Source: Haliotis asinina (Eukaryota > Mollusca > Gastropoda > Lepetellida > Haliotidae). From it: a DNA stretch of 64,000 nucleotides. Below the pieces are notes generated by a model that was not told the origin of the DNA, did no database searches, and saw only the letters and a list, made by a program, of their open reading frames with translations. The stretch is taken from assembly GCF_037392515.1 (NCBI RefSeq), contig NC_090280.1:29703118-29767117 (forward strand). The letters are read 5' to 3'. A program made the translations under genes and the position numbers. Below, one piece after another: positions 1 through 10,376 of the stretch (the first letter of the stretch is position 1; each line of letters begins with the position of its first letter).

Positions 1-1
1 T

Positions 2-202
2 GTCACGTTCAATGGGTTCAAACTACCATCCACATACATGCTGTTCGATACTGATAGCCCTGACGCTAAAACGCAGTGGCAGGTTTGGGAGTTCTGGGTT
101 CCTGAAGGTCGGGTACAGTCAATAAACACTGTCTCCATGACATTTGCTGGGAACGGAGGACACGTGACGTCTGTGGCACTGGTCGCAGGGAAACTTCAAT
201 AA
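2..202 (+). CDS. GH86-like glycoside hydrolase copy A, 3' end only
   Basis: The reading frame is open from the left edge of the window to a TAA at 200-202 and encodes the last 66 residues of the secreted glycoside hydrolase found in full in copies D and E. It covers the final strands of the C-terminal beta-sandwich, with the family pattern Val-Trp-Glu-Phe-Trp-Val-Pro-Glu followed by a Gly-Asn-Gly-Gly-His-Val segment. It differs from the end of copy E at 6 of 201 positions, five of which change the amino acid. An AATAAA at 198-203 overlaps the stop codon, as in copy E. The catalytic part lies outside the window, so whether the gene is whole cannot be judged. Confidence 0.85.
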   Translation, partial: VTFNGFKLPSTYMLFDTDSPDAKTQWQVWEFWVPEGRVQSINTVSMTFAGNGGHVTSVALVAGKLQ

Positions 203-418
203 AACATTTATCATATCCGTGTAGCTTTTGTTTATATATATATCGTAAAAGGTTGGACCCGTACTGAAGCCGTTGAAGTATATATATATATATGAGCGAT
301 CCAGTTTGTGTCCATGCTAGTAGAGACGTGTGAAGAACCAGGCTGGAAATGGTCTTTACCTTGTTGTAAGAGCTGACTGATCGTGTGAACAGGCTCACTT
401 ACAAGGTTGGCCACATTT

Positions 419-525
419 TCGCATCCGAAGACCGATGTTCATGCCTTTAGGATATCTGGTCCAGATTCGACTAACTACACAGCGCCGCCATATATCTGGA
501 ACAGTGTTAAAACTAAACTCATCCA
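419..525 (+). repeat. R2 repeat, partial
   Basis: This contains the R2 signature (rearranged variants of GATGCTCATG, CTGGTCCAGATTCGA and CCGCCATATA) followed by the tail. Full-length R2 copies are at 19569-19833 and 40145-40411. The same partial copy sits in the right duplicon near 35138-35240, so it predates the duplication. Confidence 0.6.
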
Positions 526-561
526 CACATTGGTGGTGAAGTTCACACGGTCTCCAGTATG

Positions 562-720
562 GTGGAGTGGTCGGGTAGCCTAGTGGTTAAACCGTCCGCT
601 CGCCACGTTCGATTCCCCACGTGGGTACAATGTGTGAAGCCCATTTCAGGTATCCTCGGTGTGATGTTCTTGGAATATTGCTTCAGAATTCCCTCCCTCA
701 TTCTCCTGCTAGTACCCAGC
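562..720 (+). mobile_element. tRNA-derived SINE (SINE-1)
   Basis: This has a pol III A-box-like TAGCCTAGTGG at about 577 and a B-box-like GTTCGATTCCC about 30 bp downstream. These are followed by the body ACAATGTGTGAAGCCCATTT and the TATTCTTGGAATATTGC-type tail region. The same element occurs in the right duplicon at 35278-35440. Confidence 0.75.
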
Positions 721-891
721 TTAAAATTATACACAAAATCGGAGATGTAATTTATGGAATATTTAGAAATGGTGCGAATCCTGAGACATGCTACAGATTG
801 TGACCAGTTGTATATAATCTCCACTTTCCACTGTTATTCGTGCAGCCCTCAAATTTACACAGCTGAAAATAGGACGTAGTTCATGAACATT

Positions 892-1205
892 TCATGCTCG
901 AAGCACAGTCCAAGGGTTCACTGACTTGCTTATATAGATATATAGATATGTTTCGAGTCTGGATTTAAACAGAGAGAAAGTGTCACAGTCTTTAATGTGT
1001 GTTGGGTTCCACTCAGTCGCGGTTGCAAATGAAAAGGATCTATGTCCATAGGAAACTGTTTTGGTAACTGGGGAAGTCAGCAAATGTTTGGACTCTGATC
1101 TCAAAGATCGAGCCGGGATGTATGGTACGATACAGCCACGGAGATACTCGAGAGCATCCCCCGACAGACACTGGTACACGAATCCTATTCAGCACAGGGT
1201 CTTAT
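892..1205 (-). mobile_element. LINE remnant: C-terminal end of reverse-transcriptase ORF
   Basis: On the minus strand the translation matches the very end of many non-LTR retrotransposon ORF2 proteins (CR1/L2/Jockey-like). It shows a Pro-Ala-Arg-Ser-Leu-Arg-Ser segment, then Ser-Tyr-Gly-His-Arg-Ser-Phe-Ser, a Trp-Asn-Pro where intact elements have Trp-Asn-Ser-Leu-Pro, then FKSRLETYLY. Only about 95 residues remain and no RT catalytic motif is present, so this is a 5'-truncated copy. The paralogous copy at 36300-36615 has a more canonical end. The LINE clade cannot be fixed from the tail alone. Confidence 0.7.
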
Positions 1206-2164
1206 AGCTTATCCTTTGTTGTACCGGAAGCCAGTGAAGGGTGCGAAGGACAGGGGATATGTGTTCATACGTCCTAAAACAAGACACGATCCTGGCAGCC
1301 GCGTTGTCGAAATATGCCCGATATGTCGAAAGAACCCACTTCGGCCGAACTGGGCATTCAGTAGGATGCGTAACAGGATTTCCATAAAATCAGGCAAAAC
1401 AGAAAATATACGAATAGCTGCTGAAAGCAATAGATCAAACTATACAAGGCAATTAGGTCGCTCGGCCAGGTATGACGACGGAAAGCCAACTAACCTAGCA
1501 TGAAATGCATGCACTGCCTAATGGCACAAGGGGTCATCTCAAAGATGTTTTTGTCTCATCTATCGATTAAGATTTTCCGTGCCTTTCTTTCATGAATGTA
1601 TGTTAAGATATGTAAAAGAGTATGATACCTGATACCCACAGAAAAGCATCGTTTTAAATGTCTCAAAATATATAGGTGGCATGACCACCCGAAGATCGAC
1701 AGGACTGGATATTGTTATATATGTTAGCGCATGCCGTGTACTTCCTTACTTGAATTCCCCTATAGGATTATCATATCTTAGCTGATATCTCTATCCCTCA
1801 GTCCGACCATCGTCCTGTTTCTCTTTACAGCAGTAGTGAGCTCAGTGGTAGCTACATCCTTCATAGTTTCAGCATTAAAGTTAATATTGTTACGTCAGCT
1901 ATACGTTATAATGAAGATAAGTCTAATTTCAAAATTTAAAATTGAATTGAATGTTATCACATACCAATTTGCATAAAGTCATGTCCTTTTCCAAATAAGT
2001 CGCACTAATCTCTTCTCAGTAAAGCCCTTTTTCGCGTTTCTTATCTCCCCACCACTCGAACTGTAGTTAGGTCGAACTTAGTTTAACAGATGTGTTATAC
2101 TTTCAAATATCAGCTACATAAATTGTAGAGATAAACGGGGGAAAATAGGGTTGGTGTTTTTTAT

Positions 2165-2325
2165 TTCCGACAGTAATTTAGTGGTTAAAGAGCTCACTCG
2201 TCACGCCAAAGACCCAGGAATTTCTGCACACTGGCACAACGTGAGAAGCTCATTTCTGGTGTCCCCCGCCGTGATGTTGCTGAAATATTTCTAAAAACGG
2301 CGTAAAGCCATACTCAGTCAAACAC
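2165..2325 (+). mobile_element. tRNA-derived SINE (SINE-1)
   Basis: The A-box-like stretch is TTTAGTGGTTAAAG. It is followed by the body AGCTCATTTCTGGTGTCCCC and the tail CGGCGTAAAGCCATACTCAG. The B box is decayed. The paralogous copy is at 37575-37735. Confidence 0.75.
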
Positions 2326-2583
2326 TGTGCAGTGTGCATGCTGAATGCGCCAGTTAAAATGGGAAAAGTATGCACATCAAAGTATTATTTCTGTTCATAT
2401 CCATATCTCAGTGTGTGAATCACTTGAGCCATGCGTCACCAAGATACCCGCCCACTGAGAGATCAAAAGGTTGTTACCCGTATGCAAAGTACACGTGATT
2501 AACATGGTGCTCGTGCATGCATTATTATAACACTTGCATGGAGAATTATTAGGATGCATGGACTTCTAATTGATAAAAGACTC

Positions 2584-2700
2584 TTTGATTCCCCACTTGG
2601 GTACAGTGTGTGAAGCCTGTTTCTGGTATCCCCCGCCGTGATATTGCTGGGTTATTGTAGACCTAAACTCGCTCATTCACACCCACAGCTGAAAATCAAG
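2584..2700 (+). mobile_element. SINE-1, 5' half deleted
   Basis: The element begins abruptly inside the B box (TTTGATTCCCC) and continues through GGTACAGTGTGTGAAGCC and the CCCCGCCGTGATATTGCTGG tail. The right duplicon (38925-39065) retains the missing head, so the truncation here is a secondary deletion. Confidence 0.75.
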
Positions 2701-2892
2701 TCGTTGTTTCTCAACTATTCACGCTATATTTTTGTTTTCGAAATATCTGTATCAATTCACATTGGGGAGCATGTCTGTTTATATCTATTACACAACTTTA
2801 CTTCCCTTTATGACACTTAACGGACTACCAAGGTGATGAGGTTAAATGAACATCTGCATTAAAAGTACATACCGACTCAAATATATTCATTA

Positions 2893-2990
2893 TAGCGATT
2901 GCCTGTTGCAGCTCTTGCGTTAGCGATTGTCTATTGCAGCATGCTATTGCGATAGCGATTCCGTATGACACCATACTGTTGCGATAGGTG
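2893..2990 (+). repeat. Minisatellite remnant, ~32-bp unit
   Basis: About three degenerate units are built on TATTGCGATAGCGA and TATTGCAGCAT. This is the same unit that forms a longer, cleaner array at 39629-39855. Confidence 0.65.
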
Positions 2991-3000
2991 GATTTACACC

Positions 3001-4125
3001 ATCACTTCAGCTGTTAGGAATTTAGACACATCTAGCCAGAAATTAAAAGTGCATATATGCTACGCTTAAAATCAGTGGAAAGTTTAAATTTGTTGTGAAT
3101 ATTTTAGGATTTTTCTACCCTCTCAGGAGGGCATAATTTTACATTACCTTAACCCCTCTCGATGATACAGTCTAGGCATGTAATAAAGCTGTTCTTTTGT
3201 ATGGCTATTTTGACCCTTCGGGTATTCCATACATTCATTGTCAGGTAACAGTTTAAGGAATTCTACCTAATTCTAGAGAATGCTCTCTAATAGAGTTCCA
3301 ACAGGAGTTGTGGAAGGTAGTTGACATATCCAACCAATCAAAAAGCACGTTACATTTGGAACATCCTCATTTTTTGTAGACCGAAGGCCATGTCACTCCA
3401 AAGAGATAGCTCAGTGGTTTCATGTAAGTCACCTGTTGGAAAGCCGAACTTCACATGCGCTAAATACCTACTGTATCTATCCCTTGTATATGTTTTTTCC
3501 AACCCAGTAAAAAGTAATAATTTCTTTACCTTAGCTTAAACGCCATCCCTGTGTCAACGCGAATGTGTCGACGGGAACAAAATTGTTTCGTCTGTCCCAA
3601 CCTCTTTGATCGGCAATGCAATGACTGATCTTGTTGGCAATGCAGCAGTCAACACACCTGTGACGCCACTTCTTATTCCATACACTGATTACATAGTTAG
3701 CACTAGAACTTACATCCGTCGTCCGATGCAGAGAAAGTGGGACACCCAAGTACGTATTAATAAGGTTTATGCAATAAAGCCATTTGTTGGTTACATCTAG
3801 CTCAACTAGCTCAAAATTGTTTCTTCTGTCCAAAACTCTTTGATCGGTAATGCAATGGCTGATCTTATTTAATTATTGCATTTTTAGAAAAAAAACAAAA
3901 ATTGTTAACTGATTTATAAGTAGTCAAATATCTTAAGATTAGAAGTTTAAATTAGTAACTTCTATAGATTGTCAGTAGCTGTATCCTCAAAGGGGGTTAA
4001 ATTACCATAAAATTATTGCCCTCCTAAGATGGTACGTAAGTGCAAAAACATCCCTCGTAAATTCAAACTTTCCATGTTCTTAATCGTAGCGTATATGCAT
4101 TGTTATAATCTATGGATGACTGTAT
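3001..4125. other. Intergenic, single direct repeat
   Basis: No convincing gene is seen. The one structure is a 55-bp direct repeat at 3578-3632 and 3812-3866, about 91% identical by eye. The short open frames here lack recognisable domains. Confidence 0.5.
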
Positions 4126-4129
4126 CTAA

Positions 4130-4450
4130 ATTGCTAACAGCTGAAGCTCATGGGGTAAATCCATCTAGGGTCCATGCAGGAAGCAAATGTGCCAGAGACC
4201 ATGGTGACCTACCTTCAGTTGCTAGCAGTCTGTAGCCTCATTTTACATTGTGTAGTTATTTCTGGTTAAATGTTTTGGTTAAAGATTTAGTTGATAGTTT
4301 TATATGGCTATCTGTGATACACTAGTGGTGTTACTGTTTGTCGTCAGCTGGGTTTTAGTTTCTAATTTTCGTGATTTCGTGATAATTTTCTAATTGTTCT
4401 CATGATATGAAATATTGCCGATGTGACGATGAATATTGACTCACTCAATC
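4130..4450 (+). repeat. R3 dispersed repeat
   Basis: This carries the R3 landmarks in order: AGCTGAAG, TAAATCCATCTAGGGTCCAT, GACCTACCTTCAGTTGCTAG, and a tail with GCCGATGTGACG followed by ACTC. R3 occurs many times in the window in both orientations. I do not recognise a published name for it. Confidence 0.65.
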
Positions 4451-4597
4451 CAACAATATATACACACTGCCTGTAGTGTTCTCGAGATATTAACTCTATC
4501 GCGATCATATTAAATCATACTCGAATTCCGTTTTCAAGTAAAACAGATATTTAAATTAACTTTGTCCTAGTATCTCCCGTCTCTTTTGGAATAGGGG

Positions 4598-4782
4598 TGG
4601 TGGGGTAGCCTAGTGATTAGAAACGTGGAAGACACCGATTCGATATTATACAATGTTTACAATTATTACAATGTGTGAAGCAAATTTCCGGTGTCCCCCG
4701 TCGTGTTATCGCCAGAAAATCTTTAAAATTGACATGAGAGCAAACTCACTCACTCACTCACTCACTCACTCACTCACTCAAA
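4598..4782 (+). mobile_element. SINE-1 with (ACTC)n tail
   Basis: This has the A box TAGCCTAGTGATTAG, the body ACAATGTGTGAAGC, and the tail leading into about eight ACTC/CACT units at 4747-4781. Confidence 0.7.
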
Positions 4783-7285
4783 TCAGATCATTGTTTTCCA
4801 TAATTCATTTCACACATCCATACCATCTCTCTAGACTCAGGCTGCAGTCGGTGTAATCAATATCATCCCACACACAGGTACTTAAACGACAAGAATCATG
4901 CCTTGTGAAAAATCGATAATCAGAAATGAGACTAAGAAACAACATGGTGAAACATTGGGCAGTTACTAAGAACTAGATCCGAAACCCTGGACCTCTCGTG
5001 TGTGAGCACTTTGCATGTAGCGACTCTATAACCTTTGGAATCCAATGCCTCAGATGAGCTTGGAAAATCTTCCAGTTTTCCAATAGGAGATATGCACATA
5101 GTAAATGCCCTGTCAAGCCTTCAAGGGTGGTTCAGGTCCCGTCTCGTTAAGACGAAGAGTAGTGACGGCGCCCTGAAACTCGCAGATCGCCTAACGATCC
5201 GTGGACGCACCAAGTTCCTTCTCTAATGTTCACATCTTCTTCCCCTGGCTCAAATGACACACAACTGGTACCGTGTCACATGGATGAGGTGATGATGATG
5301 TTCAAGGGCAAATATTAGGTATTGTCGTCTCAGCCTTGTCGTATCCTTCATCTCTTGGATGACTAGGTCATCTGGTCAACGTGGAGTCTTCAGTACGTTA
5401 AAAAGAGTGTATTTTCCGTGACTTGAGTTGCTATTTATTATTACAGCGGTAGTTGTAATTGAGTCACAATATTTAAGGTTTTAGTGTTAGTTATTATAGG
5501 TCACATTTCCTACTGAGAATTATTTTAGCGGCACGCCTTTAAGGCAGTACTTTGGAGTTATCTGCACTTGGTTTTCTATTTGTTGACTTTCTGTAAGTGG
5601 TCGAAAGACCTTGAAACTATGACAGTATATATAAATGCTAGTTGCCGTGTTGAACATGGACACGGACACACATTACTGGAGTATACATCATCAATTGCTG
5701 CCAATGCTTGATCTCCATAGCCGCCGTCAGACCGCTCGCGATGTGACATTCTTCGTAACTGTTTCCCTGTCGCACTAAGACTTTGGTGAGTTTGCTATAT
5801 ATTTTGTGACCCATTGCCTTAGATTTTGTCTCATTTGTATTGTATTTGAAATCGGTATTGTGAAACTGACATGTGACTTTGAATAACTTGTTCTCTTTGC
5901 TTAATAATACAAAATTGTAATGCTTTTGTTTTGTCTTTGTTTCTTACACCTTTTGTCACAGCAAATATTTAACTGTAACAAGTGATACTGACGGTTTAAC
6001 CCAATTTCTATCAATCAAACCCCACAAACGCTGTCAATACGCCATCATGCAGAGGTTGTAAGTTAGAGACATGTTCAGCAATTTCTGTGGTCGTCAAATG
6101 CGTCTATACACTCCAGCATGCGTTGGAGATTAGTTGATAAAAGTTATAGGGTCAAAGAACGTTACAAATACGTTACATTATATGTCGACTTAGGACCAAC
6201 TTAGAAGTAACGTGTGAAAACGATTGCATAATTTACCTATAACGTATGCCCCCCGTATGCAGGACGTATACGTTGGCATGTGCCGAAAATTCTGAGCATG
6301 CACTTTCCAATGACCTCACCATACTACGATGCATGCCATTGTGATTTAGCGTGCGTTAAACTTTTACAAAATTTACCCACAACTGACTCGACGTACGCCA
6401 ACTTACGTGCCAATGTTTCCATACACCGGCATACGCTGTCTTAAATCAGCATAGTGTGACAGGGCGCAAATGTAACATCAGTAATGAAGACATGAAGCTG
6501 GAGGAGGCCAGGACATTTGTTAATCACGTAGCGGAGATGTGAGATGCTGGATACTTGAGGATGCATGAACTGTAACCGCCATACAGTATACATCCACAAG
6601 ATTTCTGTGCATGAGGAAACAGACAATTACTTACCAAAGACAGTACCTTGATCTGCACCTATTGTGATCAACACAAGAGAATCAGGTCAGTATATGATCC
6701 GCCCATTACATATGTCTGGCAAATATAGCCAAATGGTCAGAGAAAACATGCATGAGTATTCACCTCACTTGGAGAGCAAAAGGGTTTGTTGCCTCTGATG
6801 TGAAGATTTAGATACTTGTGAATTTTGAATCCAACTCTGAACGTCGGTGAAAAACGTTTGCTATGAGACTGTATGGAAATTTGTCAAGTATTTAGTTCAG
6901 AAAAACGTAAAGCAGGTTATGGCAGAGAATATGTTTACCCTTATCTCCGTGGCAGGAATAACAGGACCGAAGTAGGGAACTGTTTATAGAAACCCTTAAG
7001 AGATTGAAGTGCCTCTTTTTGCTTGTCCACACAAAGCTTCATTACTGACCTTGTTTCAAGGTGGAATTATACGAAATATAATGTATCGGACATTATTGTT
7101 CTTTTTTTCAGGAACTTCTACATGTATTATTTAGACTACGATATAAGTTATGGTGACAAGCAAAGACATAATGTCCGTTTGGATCCACAAAGAGTCTAGT
7201 TATCGATTTTTCTTAACCAGTCCTCGTCAAAGGTGTATAGTGAGTTATTTAATGATTACAATTTACAATCACGTTGTTGATATTT
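4783..7285. other. Intergenic; promoter- or LTR-like segment only
   Basis: No gene is recognised. A strong TATA-like TATATATAAATGC near 5625 is followed within 200 bp by a possible splice donor near 5784 (TTGGTGAGTTTG). The surrounding 5274-5960 starts with TGTCACA and ends with TGTCACA, so an old solo LTR is possible but not shown. The rest is unique, AT-rich sequence. Confidence 0.35.
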
Positions 7286-7287
7286 TA

Positions 7288-7530
7288 GTGAGTGTGTTAA
7301 AATTTATAGTTACATCGGCAATATTTCTGCCATATTGTGACTCAAAACGGTATGAATTACCAATTAACAAATGACAGTAAAAAAACTACATTATCACAGA
7401 AAACTAAAAATAACAAGTACACTGTAACTTTAAAAATAGACAAATAGTACAGACAATGTAATATACAAACGGGCTGTAGCTCACGAGCAACTGAAGGTAG
7501 ATCATCATAGTGGGACCATATGGAATTACA
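7288..7530 (-). repeat. R3 repeat, reverse
   Basis: This reads as the reverse complement of R3: the ACATCGGCAATATTTCTGCC tail comes first, then GAGCAACTGAAGGTAGATCA. Confidence 0.6.
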
Positions 7531-7604
7531 ATATTTTTGCTACCACAGATGGATTTACATTACCCCTTGAGATCAATATAGCCATAAACTAAAAACATAT
7601 ATTC

Positions 7605-7865
7605 TACGATTGATAGAGCAGAGAGTGGGACTTAAGGACAATAATTGATGATATTTCAGGCGCATCGTGACCCAAAAAATACATTATAATGGTATATTTT
7701 TAAAATCTGTCACTACAGGGCAGTAACAAAACTAGAATGTTATAGTTAGAGATATAAATTAATCGTGTAACCTAAAAGTATATATTTATATAAAAAAAAC
7801 AAATAGGCTACAGTTTACCAGCAACTGATGGCAGATCAGCATACGAGGGGCCATGGCGACTTTCA
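7605..7865 (-). repeat. R3 repeat, reverse, second copy
   Basis: A second reverse R3 follows directly after the first. It includes CAGCAACTGATGGCAGATCA and GGGGCCATGGCGAC. Confidence 0.55.
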
Positions 7866-7974
7866 CTACAACGGCTACTTACAGGCACCTATCCTTACAG
7901 GCACGGGTGACTGTACTGAGATTTAGTCATTTGTTAAAAGAACAAATATTCTACGTTTAAAACAATTTGATAGA

Positions 7975-8205
7975 CCGAGCGGAATTTGAGCCTGACCACG
8001 TGATCCCGTTAGTCGTCTCGTGCGACAAGCATGGGTTGCTGAAGACCAGTTCTAACACAGATCTTTATGGATATGATGCTTGAGAGGATGGCTCTGTTTA
8101 GACAGAGACACGTTTCCGTACCACTTACGTTATCTTCTCCTATCTCAAACATGGTTTGAATATTTCCTGCGGACTATCACTTGCTACCTTCCCACGTAGA
8201 CCACA
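7975..8205 (+). repeat. 5' flank of copy B, duplicated at 12695-12910
   Basis: An R2-derived segment (GATCCCGTTAGTCGTC, CAAGCATGGGTTGCTGAAG) runs into the unique stretch with TCTGTTTAGACAGAGACA. The same junction lies just upstream of exon 1 in copy C, which shows that B and C share a 5' flank. In copy B homology stops at about 8205 and resumes at about 8310, just before exon 2. Confidence 0.7.
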
Positions 8206-8914
8206 ACCTGATGTCACACATGATGTCATTGATGATGTAAACCTTCATCCACTAACTGATATTAGAAGAATACGCCCTTGAATGGCTCTTCATCAGAATG
8301 AAACGACATTTAAGTTATTGTCAATGTATTTTATTTTCAGTGGCCCCAAAGCCACAGTCACCATGGCTACCTAGACCCTACGTCTCCAGGACCACGCGCT
8401 CCAGTCAAAAACGTGGTCGTGGTATGTGCAGCAACTCAGTAACAATGGGAACAACATCGCTAACATTGTCTGGAACATAGAAGGTATGAGGCGTTATTAA
8501 ACTCTTTTAGAGAGCTTGTGCCACTGTCATTGGATCTACAATTTCTTGTCGACTACCCAAGAACAGCTGTTTTCACAGCAGAAGCTATATTACCAACTCT
8601 TAAATATATTAAAAATATCGTAAATATAAATATTTATAATATAATATTTGTTGAACGGCAAAGATCCTCCTTTTCCATTACTTGTGAATCACTGTCAAGA
8701 ACATCCCGATAGACTGTGTTTAGTATTCCATCACAAGGGATACCTGTTTCAAATCAAGCAATTCACTTTCTTATTTACTCAATCATTTTATTATCACGGG
8801 CTTCTGGTGTCTGGCATACGTAAGTCCCAAAACATTCGAGGTAACTATTGTTCTACCAAACTTTTAACCGTAGTATATTTGTTGTTTTTGATAATAACAA
8901 AAGATCAATACAAT

Positions 8915-9110
8915 GGCCAGTGCCTGAAGGGATCGTGTAAATCCAGCAAATGTCCAACAGTACTTAAGTCCTAAGGGACCCAAGTATGGTGATCTACCTT
9001 CAGTTTTTGGCGATCTATATGTTTTTTATGTTCTAATGCATTGTATTTATTGTGCATGCAAAATATTTACCATCAATATACGACTAAAATGTTGCTAGGA
9101 TGATGCTAGA
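8915..9110 (+). repeat. R3 repeat in copy B intron 2
   Basis: This contains GTGTAAATCCAGCAAATGTC, GGTGATCTACCTTCAG and GGCGATCTATATG in R3 order. A similar R3 lies in the same intron of copy C (15110-15530), so it was probably present before the duplication. Confidence 0.55.
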
Positions 9111-9169
9111 AATTTTTAACTCAATCCCTCACCCCTTACATTATCTCTTCTCATACATGTTTCTGTCAC

Positions 9170-9300
9170 GTAGTGGTAAAGTCTCACTTGTCATGCTGAA
9201 GACCCTTGTTCAGTTCCGTACATGGGTATAATGCATGAAGGCCAATTTTGGCCATGATTTTGATGGAAAATTCCTAAAAATAGAACAAAACCAAACTCAT
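9170..9300 (+). mobile_element. Diverged SINE-1 in copy B intron 2
   Basis: This has an A-box-like ACGTAGTGGTAAAG, a decayed B box GTTCAGTTCCG, and a tail ending in CAAACTCATTCG directly before exon 3. The orthologous insertion in copy C is at 15590-15740. Confidence 0.65.
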
Positions 9301-10376
9301 TCGTTTATGTTTCAGGTAGACACTGGCCCGACTGGATAGATAAGTTTCATCATCATGGTGGATTCCCAAACAATGTTGACGCTGCTTCAGAGTTTGTGTC
9401 AATGATGGTTCAGAGTGCCAAGGACTACACTTCCCCACATATTTGAGGTCATCACAGAACCTGACTGGTACGAAGATACTACTGACCCACAAACGAATAT
9501 AGACTTCACAGGGCCGTGGCCGACAAGCTGAAATCAAGATTTGGAATGAAAGGTGCCGGACCATTCCGAAGCTCGTCTGGTTGCTTCTCTTGACATGGTG
9601 GAGAATTATTCCCATATCAAGAATGGAAAGAACGTTCAGCTAGTGAACACTGAATTTGGATTAGGCGTGTCAGGAGTTCCAGCCGGTTTTGAAAATGGAC
9701 TAAAAGATATTTAGAGCATTTATCAATTAAAGGCATTCATGTTTACTTTCCTTAATCGTATAGAGTTGATCGACAGAGTTACCGTATTTCTCTTTTCGAA
9801 TGAGCAATATCCAGGTCATCCTTCCCTTCAGAATTCCTTATTTACAATGCAAGGAGAACACAACAATGTTACACTGGACTTTCCCAACAACTGGCTTAAC
9901 CCTTCCACTGGTGAAGAAACATTTTGACAGGTCTAAGCTTCATGGCACTGTTTGCCTGCCTGAATCCTCAACCTGCTCTACCAGTTCAAAACCAACTAGA
10001 ACTTTGGCGGAATACGCACGGACAACAAGAACACATACTATGGCAAGAAAATGATCATCCCTATCAGCAACGGACATGCACAGACAACCGTCGATCTACC
10101 CAGCTCCGGATACCATTTATCTTATCTTGGGGTAGGAATTAGCCGCGACAAGAATGCCAATGCAAAACCCAAGACCGTTGTCTTCATGGCCACACGTTAT
10201 CTTCGAGTTACATGTTGTTTGATGCCATGAAGGTTGACGGGAAAACAAAGTGGAACGTGTGGGTCTTCGCGGTTCCGGCATCACAGGTCCACACGTCAAA
10301 AACAGTGACCATGACATTTGAAGGGAACGGTGGTCGCGTGACATCCGTCGCATTCGTTGCTGGCAAGCTTCATTAG

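Larger units (their letters stand above)
1..2990 (+). repeat. Segmental duplication, left copy (partner 34768-39860)
   Basis: From base 1 to the minisatellite near 2893-2990 the sequence runs collinear with 34768-39860. It carries the same gene tail, R2 fragment, SINE, LINE tail and two further SINEs in the same order and orientation. Relative to the right copy it lacks about 706 bp near 828-840, about 957 bp at 2584, and several hundred bp near 2885. It gains about 50 bp of AT-rich sequence near 235-295. Similarity stops inside a 32-bp-type minisatellite in both copies. Confidence 0.85.
8341..10376 (+). pseudogene. GH86-like glycoside hydrolase copy B, decayed
   Basis: Exon 2 (8341-8483) and exon 3 (9316-10376) can be aligned to copies C and D, but no exon 1 exists: the interval that carries it in copy C is missing here. 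Exon 2 has a net loss of 2 nt that breaks the frame. Exon 3 has an 11-nt loss just before the NEP box, about 160 bp missing before the CGAAGCTCGTCTGG region, another ~170 bp missing in the middle, about 60 bp missing after GGTGAAGAAACA, and an in-frame stop near 9713. The catalytic Asn-Glu-Pro has become Thr-Glu-Pro. The acceptor TTTTCAG and donor GGTATGAG of exon 2 are still recognisable. It is clearly non-functional as a hydrolase and is the most degraded copy of the array. The intron between the exons holds an R3 and a SINE. Confidence 0.9.

Noticed and set aside
1216-1503. 95-codon open frame, also open in the right duplicon (36634-36939) with an 18-nt indel
   Set aside because: It overlaps a segment adjoining a LINE tail that is open on the other strand too. 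Shared openness follows from recent duplication, and no domain is recognised.
3400-3460. tRNA-like TAGCTCAGTGG box
   Set aside because: There is no matching B box and no cloverleaf pairing that I could draw; at most an old SINE head.
4740-4782. ACTC runs as a CRISPR-like or telomeric array
   Set aside because: They are simple microsatellite tails of SINE-1, R2 and R3, present at many sites.
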